From Amphimedon queenslandica (taxonomy: Eukaryota; Porifera; Demospongiae; Haplosclerida; Niphatidae), in the NCBI RefSeq assembly GCF_000090795.2, contig NW_003546295.1, forward strand, positions 257,771 to 304,782: a stretch of 47,012 bases of DNA, in the 5' to 3' direction. Positions 11,167-21,112 of this stretch are shown piece after piece. Position 1 is the first letter of the stretch. The number at the start of each line of letters is the position of its first letter. A model generated the notes under the pieces. It was not told the origin of the DNA. It saw nothing but the letters and a program-made list of their open reading frames with translations, and made no database searches. The position numbers and the translations under genes were made by a program.

Positions 11167-12055
11167 ATGGAGGACCAGGCTTTCTCTTTCAAGCAATGAT
11201 AGAGGCAATGACGTATACAAAAAGATTTGGCATGCCGTTACAGGAGAATGTCTTGAGTGCAAAAGAGAAAGGAGCAACTGGTTCAATCCTTTTACTGTTT
11301 CCATAATGAAACAAGGCACTGTTGTCGGACACCTTCCAAGGAAAATGTCAGCTGCCTGTTCTTAATTTTTGATGAGAAATGGTACAATATTCTGCCACGT
11401 TTCTGGCACTAGAAGATATTCTAGCAATATTCCTGAAGGTGGCCTTGAAATTCCATACATCCTGACGTTTAGTGGAGAACCAAAGCTAGTTACCAAAACA
11501 GAATAGCTTATAAAAGAAGCCTGGAGTAAGGTTAACATTGATAAGGAAGACTGTGCTGATGCAACATTATCTTCTAAGATTAAACTAGAAACTGAGTCAG
11601 AAGATGTAGCTATTGGAAATGGCAGGATTAAAGTTGAAAATTTTTCCTTGATGTCTGACAAGTTTATACTAAAAAATGAAGAGCTCACTGATCTTGTGAT
11701 AAACTGTGCTTAGGCCATATTACAGAAAGAGTTTCCTCAGGTCAAAGGACTTAAAGCTACTCTTCTACTACCAACTCTGCTATCTTATGGTAGCTGAGTT
11801 GATAATTACATTCAAATTTTTCATGTTCGAGTAAATCATTGGATTACAGTCTCTACAAAAGGATGTATTGCTGGAAGTGTCATGGTCTTTGATTACTTGT
11901 ATGATCAGCTTGATTGTACTACTAAAACACTCCTTGAAAAAATGTTTTCCATAGATAACATACCTTGCCAAATGGCCACCGTTCAAAAGCAAGATGGTAT
12001 CAAAGACTGTGGCATACACACAAGGATTACCATTTCCATCTATTCAGCAAAATAA
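11167..12055 (+). pseudogene. HIRAN + Ulp1-like (C48) peptidase protein, copy 1
   Basis: The ATG at 11167 opens MEDQAFSFK, followed at once by disruption. Then come HIRAN-like sequence (VYKKIWHAVTGECLECKRER, TVVGHLPRKMS), a TAA at 11363-11365, and RRYSSNIPEGGLEIPYILTF. A linker with a TAG leads into NEELTDLVINCA. After another TAG and a TGA comes the peptidase part: IQIFHVRVNHWITVSTKGC, MVFDYLYDQ and QKQDGIKDCGIH. The His, Asp and Cys of the C48 triad are all visible. The linker is better preserved here than in copy 2, which has an extra 2-base deletion near 18911. HIRAN domains bind DNA ends and C48 peptidases cleave Ub/SUMO-like bonds. The combination is, from memory, seen in repetitive invertebrate proteins of presumed transposon origin. 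Confidence 0.7.
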
Positions 12056-12188
12056 ATTGCGATCTGATCTCATCACTTGTATGGAAGCATAATCTAATTA
12101 TTAATTTAAGAAATCAATTGCAACTTTAATTACTTAAAATCATTTTAATCCAATAATGATTACATGATTTATTAATGATTATACAGAA

Positions 12189-12909
12189 TTACATAATAAT
12201 GTCTGTAATTTCAGCTGCACGAAAACCATTCTTAACAATATCAGGGCGGGACTGAAAGTGGTTGTACATTTCAGGGATCCACTGTGACATTAAGGGCTTC
12301 AACTGGTTCTTCTCCACTTTCCAATTGAGTGCATATAATATCAGCATACCAATTCTGAAACTGGGATTTGAAAAAATCTTTTGCTGGCTTATTCACACTT
12401 AAATCAAGAGGCTGTAGCTGATCAGTTGTGTTGGGTGGTATCAAAATGTAGAAAATGTTATTCTCATCTAACAGGTTAAACACACTTTCCTGACACTGTC
12501 CTTTGAAACAATCAAATAAAACGAGTGCTTGGTGACTGGAAGCAAGACAAAGAGTTTCTCTGCTTCTTTAACATAAGACAGTATGATGCATTTAATGCAG
12601 TCTATCATTGTAGTTTCAGTACTCCAATGATTGTTTTTGTAAGTCAGATGCCACCCATCTGGAAAATTTATACTGTTTGGTAAACACTTTTGAGTATTGC
12701 CTTGAAATATCAGCTAAATGGCAAGGAAGTCCTTTTGCAATGAAGAAGCAAAAACGGCCGTAATTTGGCGTTTATTATTACATGCAGCTATCTCAACTCG
12801 TTTAGTTCCACGCCTTTCCATGGTCCACATTGTCAATGGGACAATTTTAATGGCTGTTGATCCCAGTGCAAGATAAAAGCATCTGGGATGTCTTCCATTT
12901 TCACAACTG
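12189..12909 (-). pseudogene. Pogo-like DDE transposase, copy 1, truncated at the gap
   Basis: Reading leftwards from the gap: HWDQ (first Asp) in one frame and TAIKIVPLTMWTMERRGTKR in the next, so one base is out of phase. Then come RQITAVFASSLQKDFLAI, a stretch with HQALVLFDCFKGQCQESV (second Asp), and ILIPPNTTDQLQPLDLSVNK, then PAKDFFKSQFQNWYADIICT. A ~20-bp deletion near 12296 removes part of the C-terminus relative to copy 2. The N-terminal DNA-binding part is absent, because the gap and unrelated sequence follow. Confidence 0.75.
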
Positions 12910-12919
12910 NNNNNNNNNN
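12910..12919. other. Assembly gap (10 N)
   Basis: Ten Ns. To the left is segment copy 1, whose homology with copy 2 should continue. To the right is an unrelated trinucleotide-rich tract. The join may be a scaffolding artefact. Confidence 0.95.
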
Positions 12920-12945
12920 TATTTTGGAGATGACAATGTTGCTCA

Positions 12946-13046
12946 TACTGACAATGATGACGATGATGATGACAATGGTGATGGTGATGATGACGATGAT
13001 AATGACAATCATGATGGTGGTGATGATTATGATGATAGTAATGATT
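12946..13046. repeat. GAT/GAC-rich microsatellite
   Basis: Imperfect (GAT)n/(GAC)n tract on the plus strand. It generates open frames in several registers (poly-Asp, Met/Thr, His, Ile), none of which should be taken as genes. Confidence 0.9.
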
Positions 13047-13756
13047 ACCAGCAATGGACTCAGCAACATGAGGATTACAGTTTTTAATGAAATGAAAGTT
13101 AGCCATGCACAGAAGAGAGAAAATGGGATATTTTGACAGAAGTGAGTGATGACTGCATTTGTGGATTGAGTGATATGAAACAAGGCACTAACTAAATGAA
13201 TCATTTGAAGAGAGTGGGTGAAATAGGAGGAATAGGTGGCAATGGGAGTTGGTGGTTAGAGGAAACTGCATGAGATGGACAATGGGAAAAGATGGAGCAT
13301 TGGAAACGATATAGCATGGGGGAAGATGGAGCATGGGGGCTGATGAGGCGTGGGCTGATGGGACTGAATGGACCAAAGAATTTATAGGGGTCAGGAGTGG
13401 CATACAAAACTCGGAGACACAGGTAAGGACAAAGGACTGTGGGCTATGTGTAAGTGTAGTGGACATCAGTGGGGGATCTCTCTTACCTGTTAGGATACAC
13501 ATTGACCCCATGACAGAGGGAGGGTTTCCTGTTTTTAAAAAAGTGAGTGTGAGTGAGTGGCATAGAAACTGTTGTGTAGTGTGACCTGAACAAAACGATA
13601 TGTTTAAATTGATTTGTTTCTTTTTTGTACTGCATGAACATGTACATGCATAAGATGTTTTTGCATGCTTAATGTACTCACCTTTATTGGTATGGACAGG
13701 AAAGAACCAAGAGAGCATTGACAGATATTGGGAATACCGGAAAAGGGGAAAATGGC
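13047..13756. other. Purine-rich spacer, no gene called
   Basis: From 13200 to 13400 the plus strand is G/A-rich with loosely repeated GATGGAGCATGGGGG-type motifs. Open frames here (plus 13333-13584, minus 13188-13718) follow the skewed composition and show no domain. They overlap on opposite strands. Confidence 0.4.
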
Positions 13757-16109
13757 CTAGTTACATGTAGTAGTCTTACGACACTTTTGATGGGGACTAA
13801 ATTCATCTGAAGAACTCCCCTGTGGTACCTCAGTTATGTTTCTAGCCGCTCCAGCAGGTTTAGGCATTAATGGTTTAGGACAGGCTTTGTCCTTACAATT
13901 GCCAGGACAGAATTCCCAATTCCTACTAGAAAGATACCACTTCCTACCTGCTGTTTGTTCAATAGTTTTACTGGTGGCATAGAGCTCGGAAGACTGATGC
14001 TGGTATCTCTAAATAATCTGACTGACTGCGGTGTATTTGTGCATGTTGCTTGTATTAACAAGTCTCCTCCCCTCAGAAATTGCTCCTCAAAGGTAAAGTG
14101 ATGGATCTTTCTAATGTCTTTAATAGACTTAAAAATGGGATTTAAAAACCCAGCCTAGTGAAAAGGCAGAACTAATACCGCCCTTCTGCTGGTCCAACCA
14201 GTTGAGGAACATTCACATGAAAGGATTCATTGACTACAGTACCAATATCCTCAAGGCAACCAGCATCCTTCTTCTGAAAGCATTGCTTTATCAACCCGAT
14301 GCAACAGTCAGGAAAGAACTTTGCATGGCCTACAAGGAGATAACATTTTTATAAACCTATTTTTATCTGTCCATACTCTCCAGGCCAGATATTGCATTAT
14401 AGTATTGTTTTTGTTCTGGCCTATACAGTTATCAGCATTCAGATGTATTGTGATGGCTTTGATACTATAGTTTTCTAGGTAGTGATGGATGTAACTGATA
14501 ACTGTATTGCCTCCTTTTCCAGTGTGCATGCATTCGTCAACTAAATATGTGACCTGCTTAAGAAAAGCTTGACAGCCAGAGCCCAAATAGGCCACATTTC
14601 TTTGTCGTTAGGAAATAATTAGGCCCTGGTTGCAGTGGGTCACTCGGATAGTGCACCTATCATATTGAAATTGCAATAATTGAATTCTATACTAATAATT
14701 TTTAGGTACCTGCTGTGCACAATTGAAGATGTAATGGATACCTGGTATAGGCGGAAAGGGTCTTTCCACTAGCACATTCAATCTCTTCACTGACTCACTC
14801 TCTTTAATATAGCTCGAAAGTGTTCCATCTCCTTTTTCACAAGGTCTATATGTTACCTTGCCTTTTGAAGCACCTGAAGTTTTTAAGAGGTTAGTTTTAA
14901 TCATTGATCACCATAATCTTGATCACAGATTGTCCAAGATGTGTCAGCTTCTGAGTAATGCCCTACTGTTCTCCCTACATGTTAAGCACAGGTCTGTCAA
15001 TGGCTTCATTATGTAAATGTGAGGAACGTGCAACTTTCAAACCAACTTAAATTCTGACTCAGAAGGTATCCATTTCTGTTCATCGCAAGATGCCTTGTAC
15101 ATTTTATGAATCTGCCTTTGGGACATACTTGACATAAGTTTATCCTTTTTATAATCTCTTACGAGGGCCCTCGTGTTCTCCCTGGCAAAAGTATGCTTTG
15201 CTCCTCCGCAAATCTCTTCAAAAATTTTATTATTATTTAATGTTTTTGTTACACATTCATTGTGCTGTTGAGGACCCTTGTTCCCATGAATTCTATGGAA
15301 CAGTGAAGAGTTAGTAAAATTTTGTACATTATTTTTTGCATGTACCTTGTCTTACAGCCCTCAGTCTTGACATGCCTCTTCAAAGCCTTGAGCCAGTTAT
15401 GTCCAATGCCATGAATAGGCATGAACTTCACACATCTTTTAAAATTGTAATTTTTCAGTTGTAACAATTGTTTACTTTGACTATCCCATAATAGTAACTA
15501 CTTTGCTGCTCTTTCATCCCCCTGCTGGTCTTCTTGTTAGTGCTTGTTATAGCACTTAGATTGGTGCAGGTGATTAGCCGTCTCATTACTACCAAATTTC
15601 GTTGTTCCTAGGTTAATTCCTCCATATCCCACCTTACTCTCCTTATGTGATCATCATCAAAGTGTTCATAACACTTGTTGCCACAACACCCTTCCTCAAA
15701 TTATCATCAAAACTCTCTAACATTTACTTGTCTCTCCTTTATACTCATAGGCTGTGCTGCATCATACATTGGCTCCTCGTCCACTTGCTGCTGGTACTCC
15801 CGCTGGTCCTCTGCTTCTGCATCCAACTGCAGATCCTGCAGGTGGAGGCTTGCATCAGTACTTTCATTATCGGAGTGAGAGAAGAAGGTATTACGACATG
15901 GAGTTTTATCATTATCAGAGTCTTCATCATCATTGTCAATAATATTATTGTCTAGCATTTATAATTATAATAATGTTTGTTTTAATGATAATAATAGTAA
16001 GTGTTTAACGGGTTAGTACATATTTACCATCTGGCACTTCATTAACGTAGTTGGCTATTATGCCTCGGATATCCGGCTCATGAAGAGCCTCAGGACCTTC
16101 GTTCTGGAG
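13757..16109 (-). pseudogene. Intron-containing invertebrate repeat-family protein with DNCIGQNKNN motif (transposase-like)
   Basis: Exon 16028-16109 (LQNEGPEALHEPDIRGIIAN, then YVNEVPD) ends at donor G/GTAAAT. A 76-bp intron (15952-16027) ends in CTAG, and the split codon G/AC reads straight into NNIIDNDDEDSDNDKTP. Then come a Cys-rich block ([18 protein letters not shown]), FKRCVKFMPIHGIGHNWLKA, HGNKGPQQHNECVTKTLN, LVKLHVPHIYIMKPLTDLCL-like sequence (with a stop inside), VTYLVDECMHTGKGGN, IHLNADNCIGQNKNNTIMQY, GHAKFFPDCCIGLIKQCF, FKSIKDIRKIHHFTFEEQFL, RKWYLSSRNWEFCPGNCKD and a stop at 13757-13759. Frames shift several times and stops are frequent. I recognise the architecture as a large family repeated in cnidarian, arthropod and sponge genomes. 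The N/DNC motif may belong to an RNase H-like nuclease core, but that is inference. It may correspond to DUF7869; I cannot confirm this. Confidence 0.7.
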
Positions 16110-16135
16110 CTAACAATACATACATTCAGTAATTG

Positions 16136-16653
16136 GATCTGACTGGCGGAACTATATGTCCAGCAGTGGGCGTATACTGGGGCTGCACCCCAGTATAACT
16201 AGTTTCTTGCAGTAGTCGAGTTTCAATACAACAATGGATTTAGCAGGGTTGTGGTGGTGCAGTGGACAGGATTGCATGGATGTCATTTGTGGTTCGAATC
16301 CGGTCGGGACTATACCAAGTGAAACTATGCTGCATGCAGTTTTTTTTGTAAACTATAACTTTTTTGCTTTTTATGTCTTTCTTTATGTCCTCTTGTCCAT
16401 TTTAGCCTCCAGGGTCGTAGGTTTGGGTTTAGGATTTAGTTTTTTAGAGCATAGGTCAAGAAATAACACCCTCTCGTACATCGTAGCCTCCGGGGTCGTA
16501 GGCTTTTGGAATTAGGATTTAGTGTTCCTTGATAAAAAAGACTGAATTCAATTTTTCACTATTGTGCATGTGCACCAGCAAATTACAGAGAAAAACGGGG
16601 TCGCACCACTGAACACGCCCACTACTGGACTTATAGCTCTGCCAGAAAGATGC
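16136..16653. mobile_element. TIR element containing a tRNA-type SINE core
   Basis: Long imperfect terminal inverted repeats: left CTGGCGGAACTATATGTCCA from 16143, right (read inward) CTGGCAGAGCTATAAGTCCA ending at 16645. The similarity continues inward through AGTGGGCGT to ACCCC, about 50 bp in all, and perhaps a few bases outward. Inside lies a Pol III promoter (next entry), then two copies 81 bp apart of AGCCTCC-GGGTCGTAGG followed by TTAGGATTTAG (16404 and 16485). No target-site duplication is certain. The plus open frame 16234-16515 is not a gene. Confidence 0.7.
16255..16301 (+). promoter_or_regulatory. Internal Pol III promoter (A and B boxes) of a tRNA-derived SINE
   Basis: A-box-like TGGTGCAGTGG at 16255-16265 and a consensus B box GGTTCGAATCC at 16291-16301, spaced as in tRNA genes. 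The rest does not fold as a full tRNA, so this is a SINE head rather than a tRNA gene. Confidence 0.7.
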
Positions 16654-16687
16654 AGTTACCGGATGTATAGCCAGTGCCTTAACAATA

Positions 16688-16925
16688 TGTGACCAAAATT
16701 GACAAAAGGTACCTTATGGTGGGTAGTGAAATTTGTTTTCATAGCCCAAAAAATCCAACTTTCTGAGCTCCAATTTTTATAAAATTACTCCTCAGGATGC
16801 AAAAGTAACAATGTAACTTTTAGAAACAATGGTCGTCCAACAGAGCACTCACAGGTGGATGTTTATCATTATAATGATGAATTTTAAAATCCGCCAGAAG
16901 GTACCTTTTGTCAATTATGGTCACA
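16688..16925. mobile_element. TA-flanked MITE, TGTGACC family
   Basis: 238 bp with inverted ends TGTGACCAAAATTGACAAAA (left) and TGTGACCATAATTGACAAAA (right, read inward). Similarity continues through GGTACCTT. It is flanked by TA on both sides (16686-16687 and 16926-16927). The ends share TGTGACC with the MITE at 28949-29372. There is no coding content. The TA target is compatible with Tc1/mariner-type mobilisation. Confidence 0.85.
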
Positions 16926-16927
16926 TA

Positions 16928-17710
16928 TCATCCGCTGACATTTTGAACCACGACCGTAGTTCCAGTTACTATGATGAATATTTTTGCCATGGCCATGCTT
17001 AGCAACAAAGCGCTCCATGCATTCCCGCCACTAACTCCGTGCATAATAGTGCTCCCGCATATGCATGATGCCATGAAGGATGGAGGGCATATTTCTGTAG
17101 TTACAAGGAGTATAGTGGCGTCTTTGGTATCAAACGGTAGCTAGACTTATATAATGTCTCTATCAACAAAAAATTAATTAAAAAAAATTTGTGAATGTGT
17201 TTGTGGACAATTATCTTGATAGTAACTAACATCGCCAACTGGACCATTTTCGCGTGCTAAGCCACATGATTTAATCAACATTTTGGCTTTCTGAAATCTA
17301 TGAATTTTAGCTTTTGATATGTGTATGTTGTATGTCCTTATGGTAAAATCTATTTTTAATTAATTATAATGAATCTCTTGCAAATGTTTTTCATCATGGT
17401 TATTTAAATATTTTATAAAATTTAAAAAAGTAAGGTGGAGTCATTTTAGATTAATTATTTTATAATTAAAAGCAATTCTAACACTCCTAGATATCTTGCA
17501 ATCAATGTAACACCCATCTACCTTCAAAAGAAGTTCAATTTCTTTCGAAATAGCCTGTAGAACTGGTATGTATGACTTGTTAGAAGCTATCATTGGAGAA
17601 CAAGCCTCATTTTCAGTCGAAGCACTTCTAGCATTTGCTATTCATAATAAGATGCTGATTTATGTAATAGATCAGGTCTTATTGGGAAACTTGAAGAGAT
17701 ATACATGCAT
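16928..17710. other. No gene called
   Basis: AT-rich. On the minus strand near 17470-17650 one frame stays open for about 60 codons (SNKSYIPVLQAISKEIELLL, then KVDGCYIDCKISRS) and could be a further piece of the DILEGVAP protein. No family match is recalled and it is too weak to call. Confidence 0.35.
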
Positions 17711-17852
17711 CAGTATTCAGTAACCTGGATATAATACACACTATTTATAGAGTCTATCAATTTTAACCAATATTCAGCTGATCCATGCAATTTTGTTACG
17801 AGAGAAGGGGAAGATCTAAGTGTCATTGTAGTCTACGTGGACAATCTGATAG

Positions 17853-18257
17853 CTAAAAAACATGAAAATAAATACCTGATTGCCTCAAAGTTTTGTAAGT
17901 AGATGTGAATGACGCTGAAGACGTAGTGGCTTGTTTTTCTAACTGACACAGGCCAAAAGGAAAATTACGAAATTGATCATTGAATTCTTCCAAAGTAAAG
18001 TACTTCTTTTCAGGAATAAAAGTAGCAAGTAATAGGTTTACAGAAAATGGTGCCACTCCTTCTAAAATGTCATAAATGCAGTCAAGTGGTAATCCATCAG
18101 CACTATGAAAAAACTTTGATGCATTGAAAATGGAGTTTTTGGCGATACCGTACGTTATTGCAAAGTGGTCTTGTAACAGACTGCCATGATACTCAGAGTA
18201 CTTCATGTAGAAATGACGATTTCTCAGTGAACAGATTTGTTCATCAAAAAGTTGCAT
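17853..18257 (-). pseudogene. Transposon-protein fragment with DILEGVAP motif, copy 2
   Basis: An open frame of 134 codons: SLLQDHFAITYGIAKNSIFN, then SADGLPLDCIYDILEGVAPF, SVNLLLATFIPEKKYFTLEE and FRNFPFGLCQLEKQATTSS. The D.hxDhLEGVxP motif is shared by large proteins repeated in invertebrate genomes, presumed to derive from DNA transposons. I cannot name the superfamily. Downstream on the same strand another frame (LVTKLHGSAEYWLKLIDSIN) looks like its continuation after a frameshift. It diverges from the plus-strand HIRAN gene, with about 100 bp between the two starts. Confidence 0.55.
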
Positions 18258-18355
18258 TATTCTATAAATTTCGAGTGGATAAAATTTTGCAGATAATCAT
18301 AAAAGGCATGGTCAGTAAAGTCACGTGATGTAATGATTATTGCACGCGGAGCAGC

Positions 18356-19235
18356 ATGGAGGACCAGGCTTTCTATTTCAAGCGGCTACCATGTATACAA
18401 AGAGATTTGGCATGCCGTTACAGGAGAATGTCTTGAGTGCAAAAGAGAAAGAAGCAACCGGTTCAATCCTTTTGCTGTTTCCATAATGAAACAAGGCACT
18501 GTTGTCGGACACCTGCGAAGGAAAATGTCAGCTGTCTGTTCTTAATTTTTGATGAGAAATGGTACAATATTCTGCCAAGTTTCTGGCACTAGAAGATATT
18601 CTAGCGATATTCCTGAAGGTGGCCTTAAAATTCCATGCATCCTGACGTTTTGTGGAGAACCAAAGCTAGTTACCAAAACAGAATAGCTGATAAAAGAAGC
18701 CTGGAGTAAGGTTAACATTGATAAGGAAAACTGTGCTGATGCAACATTATCTTCAAAGAAGATTAAACTAGAATCTGAGTCAGATGTAGCTATTGGAAAT
18801 GGCAGGATTAAAGTTGAAAATTTTTCCTTGATAAGTCTCACAAGTTTATACTAAAAAATGAAGAGCTCACTGATCTTGTGATAAACTGTGCTTAGGCCAT
18901 ATTACAGAAAGTTTCCTCACGTCAAAGGACTTGAATCTACTCTTCTACTACCAACTCTGCTATCTGATGGTAGCTGAGTGGATAATTACATTCAAATTTT
19001 TCATGTTCGAGTAAATCATTGGATTACAGTCTCTACAAAAGGATGTACTGCTGGAAGTGTCATGGTCTTTGATTACTTGTATGATCAGTTTGATTGTACT
19101 ACTAACACACTCCTTGAAAAAATGTTTTTCATAGATAATATACCTTGCCAAATGGCCACCGTTCTAAAGCAAGATGGTATCAAAGATTGTGGCATACACA
19201 CAAGGACTACCATTTCCATCTATTCAGCAAAATAA
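18356..19235 (+). pseudogene. HIRAN + Ulp1-like (C48) peptidase protein, copy 2
   Basis: ATG 18356 opens MEDQAF. One frame change later comes the HIRAN-type domain: GYHVYKEIWHAVTGECLECK, then FNPFAVSIMKQGTVVGHL, a TAA at 18543-18545 shared with copy 1, and RRYSSDIPEGGLKIPCILTF. The linker holds shared stops plus a private 2-base deletion near 18911. The peptidase part is IQIFHVRVNHWITVSTKGC (catalytic His), MVFDYLYDQFD (catalytic Asp), MATVLKQDGIKDCGIHT (Gln and catalytic Cys). The usual DCGLFA continuation is lost after DCGIH. It converges with the pogo-like gene, with 133 bp between the two ends. HIRAN identification is by motif pattern; the C48 assignment is stronger because the triad context is complete. 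Confidence 0.75.
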
Positions 19236-19368
19236 ATTGCGATTTGATCTCATCACTTGTATGGAAGCATAATCCAATTATTAATTTAAGAAATCAATTG
19301 CAACATTAATTACTTAAAATCATTTTAATCTATTAATAATTACATGATTTATTAATGATTATACATAA

Positions 19369-21112
19369 TTACATAATAATGTCTGTAATTTCAGCTGCAT
19401 GAAAACCATTCTTAACAATATCAGGGAGGGACTGAAAATGGTTGTACATTTCAAGGATCCACTGTGACATTAAGGGCTTCATTATAGAAAGATGCATATC
19501 AACTGGTTCTTCTCCACTTTCCAATTGAGTGCATATAATATTGGCATACCAATTCTGAAACTGGGATTTGAAAAAATCTTTTGCTGGCTCATTCACACTT
19601 AAATGAAGAGGCTGTAGCAGATCAGTTGTGTTGCGTGGTATCAAAATGTAGAAAATGTTATTCCCATCTAACAGGTTAAACACACTTTCCTGACACTGTC
19701 CTTTGAAACAATCAAATAAAACGAGTGCTTGGTGACTGGAAGCAAGGTAAAGAGTTTCTCTGCTTCTTTAACATAAGACAGTACGATGCATTTAATGCAG
19801 TCTATCATTGAAGTTTCAGTACTCCCATGATTGTTTTTGTAAGTCAGATGCAACCAGTCTGGAAAATTTATACTGTTTGGTAAAAACTTTTGAGTATTGC
19901 CTTGAAATATCAGCTAAATGGCAAGAAAGTCCTCTTGCAATGAAGAAGCAAAAACAGCTGTAATTTGGTGTTTGTTATTACATGCAGCTATCTCAACTCG
20001 TTTAGTTCCACGCCTTTCCATGGTCCACATTGTCAATGGGACAATTTTAATGGCTGTTGATCCCAGTGCAAGATAAAAGCATTTGGGATGTCTTCCATTC
20101 ACAACTGAGCGTATATCTGTCAAATATTGATCCTTAACATTTTCAAAGTTATCAATTGCTAGCTTTGACTTTGAATTCCCTCTACTTTTTGTAAAACTCA
20201 TGCATCGAATGATACAATGTGCCCAAGCTTTGTTTAGTGTAATCGGAGCACCAAAATCACTAAGCAGGCTTTTGTTGTGTTTTAGAAGTAGTCCCTGGCT
20301 TAACCCAATCACAATGCTACTGCTAACAGCTGCTTGGTGTTTTCTCATTGACAATATCTTCCGTAATTTCCCATCTAACTTTATCCCAAGAATAGGTGGT
20401 CTACCCCGTTTCTTGCTAGGTAATGCTTGAACAGCAACATGCAGTGGCGTAGCCAGACCTTTTGTCATGCCTGGGCCAGAAAAAAATAATTGGCACGCGA
20501 AGCGCACTGAATAATTTCCACACTGTTAATGATATTCATGATGGGCGTGGTCACTTAAACCGGTGGGAAATGGATGATTTTGAGTAGAATTTGTATGAGA
20601 TCGCTGGTTTTTGTGTTAAATCTCACAAAATACTATTGCTAAGCAATCAAAATCAAGGAATGAAGTCATATTCTTGTGGAGCAGTGCTCAATAATCTCCG
20701 GTAAACAATTGATCATTGATATTTCAACTGTTTAATTATTTGACCTGGGATCTCATACCCGGGCCCTGGCCCGGTAGGCCTGAGTGTAGCTACGCCACTG
20801 GTAACAGGCTTACTTATAAATCAGCTTCCTTCTTTCTTTCAATTCCTTGTCATACACATTCTTCCAACCTCATATACTACTTTCTTTTATATTCAGGCTT
20901 TTGAAATGTCTCACTGCAGCTGCCACAACATGCTCACTGCTAAATTTAAAAACAGCCTTTTCTTCAGATGAAAGTTTCTGGTACTCTCCTCGTTTTCTAC
21001 TTAGCTTCTCTGTAACACTAGCTGCTTGGTATTTCTCCTCTGGTTCGTCTTCTTTGAGATATTTTCACCATTTGTCCTTGTCCACACGCTTAAAGAACTT
21101 GTAAAGTGCCAT
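19369..21112 (-). pseudogene. Pogo-like DDE transposase, copy 2, near full length but broken
   Basis: The N-terminal block (20802-21112) starts MALYKFFKRVDKDKW, has a TGA, then RGEYQKLSSEEKAVFKFSSE, AAAVRHFKSLNIKESSI (the first HTH), a TGA at 20870-20872, and GWKNVYDKELKERRKLIYK. A MITE (20442-20800) then interrupts the gene. The next block is VAVQALPSKKRGRPPILGIK, then SDFGAPITLNKAWAHCIIRC and NVKDQYLTDIRS. The DDE domain has its first Asp (WDQ) displaced by a frameshift, then MWTMERRGTKRVEIAACNNK, ALVLFDCFKGQ (second Asp), IPRNTTDLLQPLHLSVNEPA and a C-terminus ending GFHAAEITDIIM. Family length is about 500 residues, which this matches if the MITE is ignored. It acts in the nucleus as a cut-and-paste transposase when intact. 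Confidence 0.85.
20442..20800. mobile_element. MITE with CAGTGGCGTAGC ends, inserted in the pogo-like gene
   Basis: The 359-bp element has perfect 12-bp inverted ends CAGTGGCGTAGC. Flanking 8-mers GCAACATG (20434-20441) and GTAACAGG (20801-20808) agree at 6 of 8 positions, an aged 8-bp target duplication of hAT type. The transposase reading resumes on the other side, so the insertion point is inside former coding sequence. Confidence 0.85.

Larger units (their letters stand above)
10526..12909. repeat. Segment copy 1 (DILEGVAP fragment / HIRAN-Ulp1 / pogo)
   Basis: This stretch is collinear with 17711-20106 over its whole length, with mostly single-base differences and a few small indels. 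Identity by eye is in the mid-nineties of per cent. Copy 1 lacks about 20 bp present near 19481-19500 and has a few extra bases near 11200. It stops at the N gap, while copy 2 continues. Several nonsense codons are shared by both copies, so the genes were already dead before duplication. Confidence 0.9.
17711..20106. repeat. Segment copy 2 (DILEGVAP fragment / HIRAN-Ulp1 / pogo)
   Basis: Second copy of the 10526-12909 segment. Homology starts at ATTCAGTAACCTGG. The 15 bases before it (ATACATGCATCAGTA) also precede the hAT insertion in copy 1, so copy 2 looks like the empty version of that site. The pogo gene inside this copy extends beyond 20106 to 21112, showing that copy 1 is truncated. Confidence 0.9.

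Noticed and set aside
11362..11688. Minus-strand open frame of 108 codons (and its twin 18542-18841)
   Set aside because: Antisense to the HIRAN-Ulp1 gene, whose plus-strand reading gives recognisable domain motifs. The minus product has none.
12714..13204. Overlapping open frames across the N gap and GAT tract
   Set aside because: They run through Ns and a trinucleotide repeat that is open in several frames on both strands.
13188..13718. 176-codon minus-strand open frame
   Set aside because: It follows the purine/pyrimidine skew, has no domain, and conflicts with an equally long plus-strand frame.
16255..16301. tRNA gene
   Set aside because: A and B boxes are present but the acceptor and anticodon stems do not form. 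A tRNA-derived SINE explains it better.
16234..16515. Plus-strand 93-codon open frame, membrane-like
   Set aside because: It starts in the SINE head and crosses an 81-bp repeat inside the TIR element.
17860..17890. Tiny intron (CAG/GTATTT...TTTTTTAG) after the DILEGVAP open frame
   Set aside because: It would be about 23 bp, shorter than plausible. The downstream frame does not continue cleanly.
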